In this document: in pieces, positions 1-6,961 of the stretch
Layout of the letters: each line of letters opens with the position of its first letter
How positions within the stretch are numbered: the first letter of the stretch is position 1
Source of the DNA: CAIZQW01 sp942493055
Lineage (GTDB): Bacteria; Verrucomicrobiota; Kiritimatiellia; RFP12; UBA1067
Assembly (NCBI GenBank): GCA_942493055.1
Contig: OW818680.1
Span: 62,001-126,000, forward strand
Length of the DNA: 64,000 nucleotides
Reading direction: 5' to 3'
The notes under the pieces: generated by a model
Database searches by the model: none
Seen by the model: the letters and a program-made list of their open reading frames with translations, nothing else
Told to the model about the DNA's origin: nothing
Made by a program: the position numbers and the translations under genes

Positions 1-2
1 CG

Positions 3-1322
3 TTGAACAAGCTCCGTGAAAAGCGGAACTTGGACGGCTGCTGGAGCTGGTTCCCGGGCGGCCCGCGCAATATCTACATCACCACTCTGATCGTGAGAGG
101 GATTGGACGACTGCGCGCAATCGGCGTCCAGGTGGACATGGAATTGGCCCTGAAACCCTTGCCAGCCCTTGACGAGGAGATGCAGAAGAGTATTGCGTAT
201 CGAATCAAAGAAAAGGCATTGAGTTTTGGCTGTTACGATGCCAGCTATCTCTACATGCGCAGCTTCTTTATCAAAGATGCAAAGGTTGACAAGGCTATCG
301 TCGATACGCTGATCACGTGGGCCAAGACAGATAATCAGTGGACAAAGCTATCGCGCTATTCACGTGCACAGGCCGCGATTGCGTTCAACCGCTTTGGCGA
401 AGTTGAGTTGGCTAAGCTCATCATGAAGTCCGTCCGTGAGAATGCTGTGGAAGACGAAGAGATGGGGATGAGTTGGCGGATGCGTCGTTCCTGGTGGTGG
501 TATGAAGCACCGCTGGAGACACAGGCGCTCACGATTGAGGCGTTCAAGGAGGTCACCCAGGAGCAGGATGCCGTAGATGCCTGCGCCCTGTGGCTGCTGC
601 AGCAGAAGCGCACTTCGCGCTGGACAACGACCACCTCGACAGCGGATGCGATTTACGCGTTGATGCTTGGCAACAACACCATGCTCACACCGACAGCGGA
701 AGTGGAAGTCATGCTTGGCGGCGTGCCGATTAAGCCAGATGCGACTGAAGCTGGAAGCGGTTATTTCTCGAAGCGTTATCAGCCTGCGGAAATTAAGCCC
801 GCCATGGCCAAGATTGAAGTCAGGAATCCGAACAACGCGATTACCTTCGGCGCATTGCACTGGCAGTATTTAGAGGATATCGACAAGGTGACCCAGAGCG
901 AAGACAAGATGCCCATCGTGATTGACCGCAAGTTGTTTGTGAAGGAATACACAACGAAAGGCCCTGTGCTCAAGCCTGCAAAGAGTGTCAAGATCGGCGA
1001 CACGATTGTGACGCGCATCGAATTGCGTGTGGAGCGCGAAATGGAGTTCGTGCACATGAAGGATACCCGCGCGGCCAGCATTGAACCGGTTGATGTGCTC
1101 TCTACATACCGGTGGCAGGATGGGACCGGATATTTCCAAAGCACGCGGGATACGGCAACGCACTTCTTCTTTGACCGGTTGAATCGCGGGACCTACATCT
1201 TCGAATATGAGTGCCGCGTCTTCCAGAATGGCAAGTGCAAAGCTGGCATGACCGAGATCCAATGCATGTACGCACCTGAGTTCAATGCGCACTCTGCCGG
1301 CATGATGCTGGAGTCGAAGTAA
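3..1322 (+). CDS. Alpha-2-macroglobulin family protein, C-terminal part (5' end outside window)
   Basis: The reading frame is open from the left edge, so the first in-window TTG is not taken as the true start. The visible 439 residues match the C-terminal part of bacterial alpha-2-macroglobulins, which are periplasmic protease-trapping proteins. Helical, thioester-domain-like sequence (WSWFPGGPRNIYITTLI at the beginning, then YDASYLYMRSF) is followed by a beta-rich tail (about residues 230-439). The tail carries the family's closing block VDVLSTYRWQDGTGYFQSTR ... YAPEFNAHS, typical of the MG10/receptor-binding-like region. The thioester motif itself would lie upstream and cannot be seen. No penicillin-binding partner (pbpC), which often accompanies such genes, lies downstream. 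A long repeat-filled spacer follows instead. The family call is firm; the start and N-terminal type (lipoprotein or not) are unknown. Confidence 0.85.
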   Translation: MNKLREKRNLDGCWSWFPGGPRNIYITTLIVRGIGRLRAIGVQVDMELALKPLPALDEEMQKSIAYRIKEKALSFGCYDASYLYMRSFFIKDAKVDKAIVDTLITWAKTDNQWTKLSRYSRAQAAIAFNRFGEVELAKLIMKSVRENAVEDEEMGMSWRMRRSWWWYEAPLETQALTIEAFKEVTQEQDAVDACALWLLQQKRTSRWTTTTSTADAIYALMLGNNTMLTPTAEVEVMLGGVPIKPDATEAGSGYFSKRYQPAEIKPAMAKIEVRNPNNAITFGALHWQYLEDIDKVTQSEDKMPIVIDRKLFVKEYTTKGPVLKPAKSVKIGDTIVTRIELRVEREMEFVHMKDTRAASIEPVDVLSTYRWQDGTGYFQSTRDTATHFFFDRLNRGTYIFEYECRVFQNGKCKAGMTEIQCMYAPEFNAHSAGMMLESK

Positions 1323-1384
1323 GAGGGTGGGTGGCGAATATGAGTGATTGTCACGAGAAAGACACTGGGAGCACAGGCATCTTG

Positions 1385-1634
1385 CCCAATGCCACTAACT
1401 TTTCATGGCACTTAAGTTTTGTAACTCATTCTATTGCATAAGCTATTGGCATTTATAATGCATGTACATAAGAAATTGGTTTTCGCAAAGATCGCTATAA
1501 GGTTCTTGCACGGAAAGCCCCCGCAAGTGGCGGAATACCGCCGGGGCTTATCTCGTGCAAGCACCTGAGCTGCGTTTGACTGTAAGGACAGAGCTTCGTG
1601 CGACCACTCAGTGGACGCACGCACGAGGTTAAAA
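1385..1634 (+). repeat. Two-hairpin dispersed element, copy 1
   Basis: The element starts with the recurring motif GCCCAATGCCACTAACTTTT and contains TTTTCGCAAAGATCGCTAT near 1480. A strong nested hairpin follows at 1506-1560: outer arms TTGCACG/CGTGCAA, middle arms AGCCCC/GGGGCT, and apical stem GGCGG-AATA-CCGCC. A second hairpin sits at about 1596-1625 (CGTGCG...CGCACG around CCACT/GTGG). A second copy of the first hairpin lies at 29074-29128 in the opposite orientation, differing by a compensatory base-pair change. There is no ORF of its own. It could be a MITE-like element or a structured RNA. Confidence 0.75.
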
Positions 1635-1684
1635 GGGGAGGCGGTCGGATCGACCGCCGGACGGCGACCCGCCGTCCCTCCCTA
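1635..1684. repeat. Double-palindrome GC cassette (GGTCGATCC / GGACGGCG type)
   Basis: Two adjacent inverted repeats (CGGTCG...CGACCG, then GGACGGC-GACCC-GCCGTCC) are enclosed by GGGAG/CTCCC arms. Essentially the same cassette reappears inverted at about 42959-43007, inside a repeat with different outer arms. The cassette is therefore an exchangeable module. Confidence 0.7.
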
Positions 1685-1935
1685 AATTTTCGCAGCCTGT
1701 TTCGTCTTTATCTTCGGTGTTAGCTTGTTGCAAGCGAAGGGCTTATCTCCTGGGAACGCCAACGCCAAGGCTACGGCGGCCAGGCGTCGGCGCTCCCAGG
1801 GCAATAAGGTGGCGGAGCCGTCCCGGCTCCGGCGGGCAAGATGCCCGCGCTCCTTTGAGGGCAGCAACAGAAGGGAGCGTGGGCGTCCCGCCCGCATGAA
1901 AGAGGAGAGCCATTCTTGTCTGTCCCTCTGTAGGC
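1685..1935 (+). repeat. Composite non-coding repeat, copy 1 (inverted copy at 22784-23065)
   Basis: One end begins CGCAGCCTGTTTC, followed by TTAGCTTGTTGCAA and AAGGGCTTATCTCCTGGGAA. It then carries a CCTGGGA/TCCCAGG hairpin, the GGAGCGCGGGCATCTTGCCC module in inverted form, and ends with CCCGCATGAAAG. The same succession of blocks, with a different central filler, is found on the other strand at 22784-23065. Short ORFs here on both strands are by-products of the palindromes. Together with its neighbours the repeat fills the whole 1323-2080 gap, where I see no gene. Confidence 0.7.
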
Positions 1936-1971
1936 CGTTCCCCTGTTGCCGAAATGAAAAGTTAGTGGCAT

Positions 1972-2044
1972 TGGGCAGGATGCCTGTTCTCCCAGTGATG
2001 GCTGTCCTACTGGGAACACAGGCATTTTGCCTGTTCTCCCAGTG
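1972..2044. repeat. CACTGGGAG/CTCCCAGTG palindromic repeat (family A)
   Basis: Inner inverted repeats of the AACAGGCAT..TGCCTGTT type are bounded by CTCCCAGTG arms. The preceding 1945-1972 stretch carries AAAAGTTAGTGGCATTGGGC, the reverse complement of the motif that opens the two-hairpin element. Other family A copies lie at 6548-6725 and 32565-32629. Confidence 0.7.
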
Positions 2045-2081
2045 GTGCACCCAGTCCTTAAATAACCCCCAAATAATCCTC

Positions 2082-2111
2082 TTTCAAAAGGGTCAATCTT
2101 TGGCGTATAAT
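2082..2111 (+). promoter_or_regulatory. Sigma70-type promoter for the lipoprotein/radical SAM locus
   Basis: A TATAAT -10 hexamer (2106-2111) lies 18 nt after TTTCAA (2082-2087, 4/6 to the -35 consensus). The -10 is flanked by the inverted repeat GGGTCA (2090-2095) and TGACCC (2111-2116), a possible operator. The lipoprotein gene starts 36 nt downstream. This is a motif match only. Confidence 0.5.
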
Positions 2112-2147
2112 GACCCTGACTTAAAACCGCGTTGAACGGAGTGAGCT

Positions 2148-2750
2148 ATGAAAAAAGAGTTGTTATTGGCTGCGATGGGCCTTGCATCCTTGACGCCTGG
2201 CTGTGTCAAAACAGGCAACGAAAGCACTTCAACTTCTGACCCCCAACTGAGAGGTGTCCAAGCGGCAAGTAAGCCAGACATCGATAAGTTGCTGAAGCGG
2301 CTGGCTGAAAAGCCCATTCCGACGAAGCTGTCTTTTGGCGCGATGTGCTATGATATGGCCATGCCTCCTGAGCGGGCGGAATATGTGTGCGCGGTTTGCG
2401 GAACAAAGACCATTCATTCCACAAAAGAAACTGCGAGATGGGACAACCCTGCGCTCTCAGTTCAAAACTATCGGGCTACCCTTGAGCAACTCCGAAAGCT
2501 TGGGTTGGATGCCAAGCTGGATGAATCGTTCCTCTGCAGCAAATGCAAGAAGGGAGGAGTATCCGCACTCGTCCTCGAAGTCACCATCAACAAACGCGTG
2601 GTCCGAAATGCGCTTGTCGACGTGAATGACCTGCGCAAGCTCATCGCTTTTGTGCAGGGGAATCTTGTTTGGAAAGGTGAGCAGGATCGCGAATTCCCGC
2701 TTAAGCCGGAGCTTCCGAGAATCCGCCAGTTGCTAGGAATCGAAAAATGA
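2148..2750 (+). CDS. Small lipoprotein with CxxC...CxxC pair, function unknown
   Basis: The 200-residue product begins with a lipoprotein signal (MKKELLLAAMGLASLTPGC, lipobox LTPGC, Cys24), so the mature protein should be membrane-anchored outside the cytoplasm. A GGAG ribosome-binding site precedes the ATG. The mature part has one isolated Cys (FGAMCYDMAMPPERAEY), then CAVC about 10 residues later and CSKC about 60 residues further on. This two-knuckle arrangement would suit a zinc or other metal ribbon. The stop overlaps the start of the next gene by 4 nt, indicating translational coupling. The next product is a shorter relative with the same CY-x-I/M-x-I/M-x-P-x-R-x-E block. I do not recognise the family. 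Association with the downstream radical SAM gene is positional only. Confidence 0.75.
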   Translation: MKKELLLAAMGLASLTPGCVKTGNESTSTSDPQLRGVQAASKPDIDKLLKRLAEKPIPTKLSFGAMCYDMAMPPERAEYVCAVCGTKTIHSTKETARWDNPALSVQNYRATLEQLRKLGLDAKLDESFLCSKCKKGGVSALVLEVTINKRVVRNALVDVNDLRKLIAFVQGNLVWKGEQDREFPLKPELPRIRQLLGIEK

Positions 2751-2983
2751 AAAATGAACTCTTAGTTGCTGCGCTAGGCATGTCAATGCTGGCAGGATGC
2801 GAGACGGAAAAAGAGCAAAAGAAGGGTATTGATAATAAGTTGAAGGAGTTGAAGCAGACCCCCAAGACAAACGCTCTGCCGATCATGGCTGATTGTTATG
2901 CGATTTCCATACAACCTGCCCGAATCGAAACCATTGATCCAGAGAGTGGCCTGAAGACATTGTCCGTAAAATTGTCGCAGTAG
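2747..2983 (+). CDS. Very small lipoprotein, paralogue of preceding gene
   Basis: The 78-residue product has a lipoprotein signal (MKNELLVAALGMSMLAGC, Cys18), a short Lys/Glu-rich linker, and the block MADCYAISIQPARIETIDPE. That block aligns with MCYDMAMPPERAEYVCAVC of the preceding protein but lacks its CxxC pairs. The start ATG overlaps the previous stop (ATGA). It could be a truncated duplicate, or a peptide substrate for the SPASM enzyme encoded 140 nt downstream. The sequence cannot decide between these. Confidence 0.65.
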   Translation: MKNELLVAALGMSMLAGCETEKEQKKGIDNKLKELKQTPKTNALPIMADCYAISIQPARIETIDPESGLKTLSVKLSQ

Positions 2984-2990
2984 GGAGTTT

Positions 2991-3100
2991 TTACCGCAAG
3001 GAACGCAAAGAACACAGAGAAAAGAGGTTTTGCCCTGATCACAAAAATAAACAATTTGGAAGTTGATCTTTGCGTTCTTTGTGTTCTTTGTGGTTAAAAC
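2991..3100. repeat. Inverted repeat TTACCGCAAGGAACGC / GCGTTCTTTGTGGTTAA (family E)
   Basis: The left arm reads ACCGCAAGGAACGCAAAGAA and the right arm TTTGCGTTCTTTGTGTTC, running on to GTGGTTAA. The spacer is about 40 nt. A second full copy lies at 61628-61725, and a degenerate relative (CCACGAAACACACGAAATCC) at about 28738. The right arm runs close to the start of the radical SAM gene. Confidence 0.7.
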
Positions 3101-3125
3101 AAAACAATCTTTAGACAAGACGCTT

Positions 3126-4220
3126 ATGAGTATTTTATCCATGCCAGCAGCTTCGATCCTGCCTGCCACTGCCGTGCTGGAGGTGACGGGCGCCTGCAAT
3201 CATTCCTGCATATTCTGTTCGTGTCCCTGGACTGCGGAGCAGGGGATCAGCCAACCTGAAATGCCCATCAGCGAATGGAAGGAGCTGATTGAGACATATG
3301 CGAAAGCGGGTGTGATGCACTTCTGCTTTACAGGCGGTGAAGCGCTTATGAAGGACGGCCTGAGTGACCTCATCGCTTTTGCAGCACAGGTTCAGTCGCG
3401 TTATATCGAGACCGTGGATGGCGAACTTAAAGCATGGGATGCGCCCCCGAAACTCTACCTGCTCTCCAACGGCAAGGCTGTGACGGATGAGATTCTGGCG
3501 CTGTGCAAAACATACGATGTGGCATTGAGTCTCAGTCTGCCGGGACTCGACACATTCGAGGAGCATACACGCGGCGGAATGGACGCCAGTAATGTCCTCT
3601 CCCTCTTCCGCAAAGCGAAGGAGATTGGGGTTACGACCACAGCGGGCATAACAGTGACTGCAAAGAACTTTTATGAGCTTCATGACACCATTGCTCTTGC
3701 TCTCATTGCCGGGGCGGATCGGATACTTTTAAATCGATTTATGCCGGGCGGACGAGGGCTAGCGAATCGGGAGCTGGAACTTACGCTTGAACAAGTTCAG
3801 GAGATCCCGAGGATCGCTGAGGAGGTCTTGCTGAAGGCTGATCGGACAGGGCACATTGGAACAGAGTTGCCGAGATGTGTTGTGAATCCATCCGACTACG
3901 AAAAACTGAAGGTCGGAACGCGCTGTGCAGCAGCAACGGACTTCTTTGTTGTCGGTCCGTCCGGCATGTTGCGAGTCTGCAATCACTCTCCGGTTGACTT
4001 AGTTCATTGGCGAGATTATGATTCTTTGCGTACACATACCTACTGGCGCATGTTTGTTCACAAGACATGGACACCCAAAGGCTGTGAAGGATGCAGCGCG
4101 CTTGGACACACGTGCGATGGCGGCTGCCGCGAAGCAGCGCATGTGACGAACGGTTCACCGGAGGCGGCAGACCCTGTCTTTCGGGGGGCGGAGCCGATGA
4201 GAAGAGGAATATTGGAATAA
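3126..4220 (+). CDS. Radical SAM/SPASM domain protein
   Basis: The frame is open from 3063, but that upstream part lies in a repeat, so ATG 3126 (364 aa) or 3141 is preferred. No strong ribosome-binding site marks either. The N-terminal 4Fe-4S motif CNHSCIFC (CX3CX2C, about residues 23-30) is followed by FTGGEAL, the GGE motif of radical SAM enzymes. The C-terminal region has a SPASM-like pattern: CAAATDFFVVGPSGMLRVC (GX4C), then CEGCSALGHTCDGGC (CX2CX6CX3C). SPASM proteins commonly modify ribosomal peptides or proteins. The two upstream lipoproteins are candidate partners. The final residues and the stop codon are formed by the arm of the family C repeat starting at 4206, so the repeat may have replaced the original 3' end. 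The enzyme class is firm; the substrate is unknown. Confidence 0.85.
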   Translation: MSILSMPAASILPATAVLEVTGACNHSCIFCSCPWTAEQGISQPEMPISEWKELIETYAKAGVMHFCFTGGEALMKDGLSDLIAFAAQVQSRYIETVDGELKAWDAPPKLYLLSNGKAVTDEILALCKTYDVALSLSLPGLDTFEEHTRGGMDASNVLSLFRKAKEIGVTTTAGITVTAKNFYELHDTIALALIAGADRILLNRFMPGGRGLANRELELTLEQVQEIPRIAEEVLLKADRTGHIGTELPRCVVNPSDYEKLKVGTRCAAATDFFVVGPSGMLRVCNHSPVDLVHWRDYDSLRTHTYWRMFVHKTWTPKGCEGCSALGHTCDGGCREAAHVTNGSPEAADPVFRGAEPMRRGILE

Positions 4221-4360
4221 TGGAATTCTGGAATGATGGAAGCAGGCCATCGCTGGAGGGACGCGCTCTGTCGCGTCCGGCCACGACAAAGCGTGGCCCT
4301 CCAAAAGCCGGCATTCAGATCGGCCATCATTCCAACATTCCCATATTCCAACATTCCATT
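4206..4360. repeat. GGAATRTTGGAAT-armed palindromic repeat (family C) copy 1
   Basis: The left arm is rich in GGAAT/TGGAAT and the right arm in ATTCC. Between them is a GC-rich palindromic cassette (GGAGGGACGCG...CGCGTCC, then GGCCACGACAAAGCGTGGCC). Other copies with the same arms but different inner cassettes are at 25591-25750, 41388-41579 and 42899-43053. Confidence 0.8.
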
Positions 4361-4383
4361 GAATTTATCGAGAAGGAGAAGAT

Positions 4384-6504
4384 ATGAAGCTGAAGTTGAT
4401 TGTTGCAGGTGTTTTATCGTTGCAGGCAGGTCTCCACGCTGCTCCGTTGCGGCATCCCATTTATGAAGCCGGATGGGAGAATGTGGCTGATACGGGCAAT
4501 GTGCTGTTGAATGCGAAGGCGACTGCATCTGGGCATTGGTCGACCATGACCCCTTCACTGGCTGTGGACGGGGATTTTGCTAACTCTGAGAAGCATTGGG
4601 CCTGTGAGACGCTTCCGGCTGTACTGACCCTTGAACTGAAGGAGGCGAAGACGATTTCCGCTGTGCGCGTCTTCATGTATTGGCCCGGCGGCAGGGTCTA
4701 CAGTTATTTCATCGAGGGGTCTCCAGACAATGTCACGTGGAAGCGCGTGGTTGACCAGTCCGCCAACTCGATAGCTGGAACGCCTGAAGGCTCGCTCTTT
4801 ACCTTCGAGCCGATGCGGGTCAAGTTTGTGCGGGCAACCGTCGCGGACAGTTCGCGCCGCTCGTCTGGTGGTCACATTGTTGAATTGCAGGCTTTTGAAC
4901 AGGCACCGGCTGCCACCCTCCAAGGGGGCATAGGTGCCGCAGATATCCGTTATGATGCAAAAGGTGACTATTCCTTCACGGCCCCGGATAAAGGCATCGA
5001 CCTGACTGCGTGGCGCGGCGAGCGCGTCAATGCGCAGGTGCTGGTCTGGGCGGGTGTTCCGCTTTCGCAACTCACGGCAACACTCTCCCCCTTGCAAAAC
5101 AAAAAGGCCGTGGAAAAGAAGCTCAGCACCCCCATATCCGGCGAAGCAGCGTTTGTCCGCTATGTTCTGGTGAACAACAAACCGACAGCCGACATTATTG
5201 ACAATCAGAATCCGCCTGTTCATCCGGCTCGCGTGTATCGTCCGATCTGGGTCTCCGTCAATGTGCCGCGCGATGCGGAACCTGGGTTTTATGCAGGTGT
5301 ATTGAAGGTGCAATCCGAAATAGGGGGACTTGCCTTCCCGGTCCGGTTGACGGTGAAGAAGAGCGTCCTCCCGTCATGGAAAGATTGGAAGTTCCATCTT
5401 GACCTCTGGCAGCATCCGATCACGTATGCGCGCTATCATGACTTGACGCCTTGGTCTGACGAGCATCTTGCTGTCATGAAGCCCAGTTTGCAGCGCCTTG
5501 CTCAACTGGGGCAGAAGGCTATTACCTGCGCGATCGTCGAAGAGGCTTGGAATGCGCAGACCTTTGACTGGTTCCCGTCGATGGTTCAGTGGAACAAACA
5601 TGCGGACGGATCCTGGAGTTATGATTACACCATCTTTGATAAATGGGTGACCTTTATGATGAAGGATGTCGGCATCACCGGACAGATCGACTGCTATTCC
5701 ATGGTGCCTTGGCATCTGAAGTTCCGTTACTATGATGAATCCTCTTCAAAATTCATGGATGCCCAGCTCAAGCCCGGCACCGAGGAGTACGATGCGTTTT
5801 GGGGAAGATTCCTCAAAGATTTCGTGTCGCATCTGAAATCAAAAGGATGGCTTGAAAAGACAAAAATTGCCTTGGATGAGCGCCCGGATGCTTTGGTCAT
5901 CGGCGCAAAAGCGACGATTGCCAAACATGCCCCTGAGCTCGGCATTGTTTCAGCGATTAACCACCCGTCAGCCGTCTCCGAGGACTTTTACTCGATCTGT
6001 CCAGTCATCGGGCATCTCAATAGCATCACCCCCGAGCTCATTCAAAAACGGCGTGCCAAGGGATTGAAGACGCTCTACTATGTCTGCTGCGGGCCGGCAC
6101 GTCCCAACACATTCCCCTTCTCACCTTTGGCTGAATCCTCGTGGTTGCCCATTGCTGCTGCCCGGTATGATCTGGATGGGTTCCTGCGCTGGGCTTATGC
6201 AACCTGGGTGGAGGACCCGATGCAGAGCACGGACTTTGTCTCGTGGCCGTCTGGTGACACGAACATTGTGTACCCCAACAATCGCAGTTCCCTTCGTCTG
6301 GAGGCCTTCAGAGACGGTGTTGAAGCCTTTGAAAAGTATCATATTGTGAAGGCCGAGCTCCAGAAGGCAGGGGATACCGCGGGGCTGGCAAAGCTCAATA
6401 AAGCCCTCGAACCCTTTACCTGGGCAGAGGGGCAAAAGAATAACGGGCAGCATCTAGACGCAGTCCGAAACTTTATGGCCACCCTGGAAGCGCTCTCGCA
6501 ATAG
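4384..6504 (+). CDS. Secreted F5/8C-GH123 (DUF4091) glycoside hydrolase-like protein
   Basis: The 706-residue protein has an N-terminal signal peptide (MKLKLIVAGVLSLQAGLHA) and a good ribosome-binding site (AAGGAGAAGAT). Residues about 30-175 look like an F5/8 type C (discoidin) carbohydrate-binding module: NVLLNAKATASGHWS ... LAVDGDFANSEKHWACE ... VRVFMYWPGG. The rest matches the GH123/DUF4091 arrangement: a beta-sandwich N-domain (to about residue 320), then a TIM-barrel-like part from FHLDLWQHP. The Asp-Glu pair in KIALDERPDA is in the position of the GH123 catalytic pair, which in characterised members supports substrate-assisted hydrolysis of N-acetylgalactosaminides. Export and glycan action are well supported. 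The exact substrate is inferred, since many DUF4091 proteins are uncharacterised. Confidence 0.85.
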   Translation: MKLKLIVAGVLSLQAGLHAAPLRHPIYEAGWENVADTGNVLLNAKATASGHWSTMTPSLAVDGDFANSEKHWACETLPAVLTLELKEAKTISAVRVFMYWPGGRVYSYFIEGSPDNVTWKRVVDQSANSIAGTPEGSLFTFEPMRVKFVRATVADSSRRSSGGHIVELQAFEQAPAATLQGGIGAADIRYDAKGDYSFTAPDKGIDLTAWRGERVNAQVLVWAGVPLSQLTATLSPLQNKKAVEKKLSTPISGEAAFVRYVLVNNKPTADIIDNQNPPVHPARVYRPIWVSVNVPRDAEPGFYAGVLKVQSEIGGLAFPVRLTVKKSVLPSWKDWKFHLDLWQHPITYARYHDLTPWSDEHLAVMKPSLQRLAQLGQKAITCAIVEEAWNAQTFDWFPSMVQWNKHADGSWSYDYTIFDKWVTFMMKDVGITGQIDCYSMVPWHLKFRYYDESSSKFMDAQLKPGTEEYDAFWGRFLKDFVSHLKSKGWLEKTKIALDERPDALVIGAKATIAKHAPELGIVSAINHPSAVSEDFYSICPVIGHLNSITPELIQKRRAKGLKTLYYVCCGPARPNTFPFSPLAESSWLPIAAARYDLDGFLRWAYATWVEDPMQSTDFVSWPSGDTNIVYPNNRSSLRLEAFRDGVEAFEKYHIVKAELQKAGDTAGLAKLNKALEPFTWAEGQKNNGQHLDAVRNFMATLEALSQ

Positions 6505-6547
6505 CGACGGGTGCTTCTGCGATTCATTGACTTGTTGACGGAGGGGG

Positions 6548-6725
6548 AGCAGGCACTGGGAGAACAGGCATCCTGCCTGTTCTGGTAGTGCACAGGCAAG
6601 ATGCCTGTGCTCCCAGTAGGGAGTCAGGCACTGGGAGAACAGGCATCCTGCCTGTTCTGGTAGTGCACAGGCGTGGACGTCTATGCGCCCAGGATGCGCT
6701 CTGGTGCACAGGCGGGGGCCTATGC
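6548..6725. repeat. Two tandem family A palindromic repeats
   Basis: CACTGGGAGAACAGGCATCC...TGCCTGTTCTGGTAGTGCACAGGC occurs twice in direct tandem (from 6554 and 6631). The first copy closes with CTCCCAGTAG; the second has a diverged right half (GGCGTGGACGTCTATGCGCC). It fills the space after the GH123 gene. The remaining 6726-6961 is AT-rich leader with no gene. Confidence 0.75.
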
Positions 6726-6816
6726 ACCCATTTTTGACAATGAATCGCAGGTTCGACCACGACCGACTTTACATCTTTTTTACACGTTCTTTACGTCTTG
6801 ATGACAACTTCTCTGT

Positions 6817-6836
6817 GAGTATCTGTTACGATACTC
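6817..6836. promoter_or_regulatory. Inverted repeat GAGTATC-N6-GATACTC upstream of giant protein gene
   Basis: Two 7-nt arms lie 6 nt apart within the AT-rich leader, 126 nt before the preferred start codon. TTGATGAC lies about 15 nt upstream and may be a -35 element. This is a possible operator; no regulator is identified. Confidence 0.35.
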
Positions 6837-6961
6837 GCAATTCTTACCTTGGATAAGGATGAAAAAAAGATAAACTTTTTTCAAAGAAAAGGGTTCCGGC
6901 GTTCGTATAAGCATTGGAACGCGATGAGAAAGTTCTAAACGCATCGAAAGGAAGGCAAAAG

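Noticed and set aside
1412..2135. Small frames in the spacer after the alpha-2-macroglobulin gene
   Set aside because: All are within palindromic repeats and have no start signals or recognisable sequence.
3063..3125. Longer N-terminus for the radical SAM protein
   Set aside because: This part is read from the family E repeat (Phe/Val-rich translation of TTTGTG repeats), lacks a ribosome-binding site and is not family-like.
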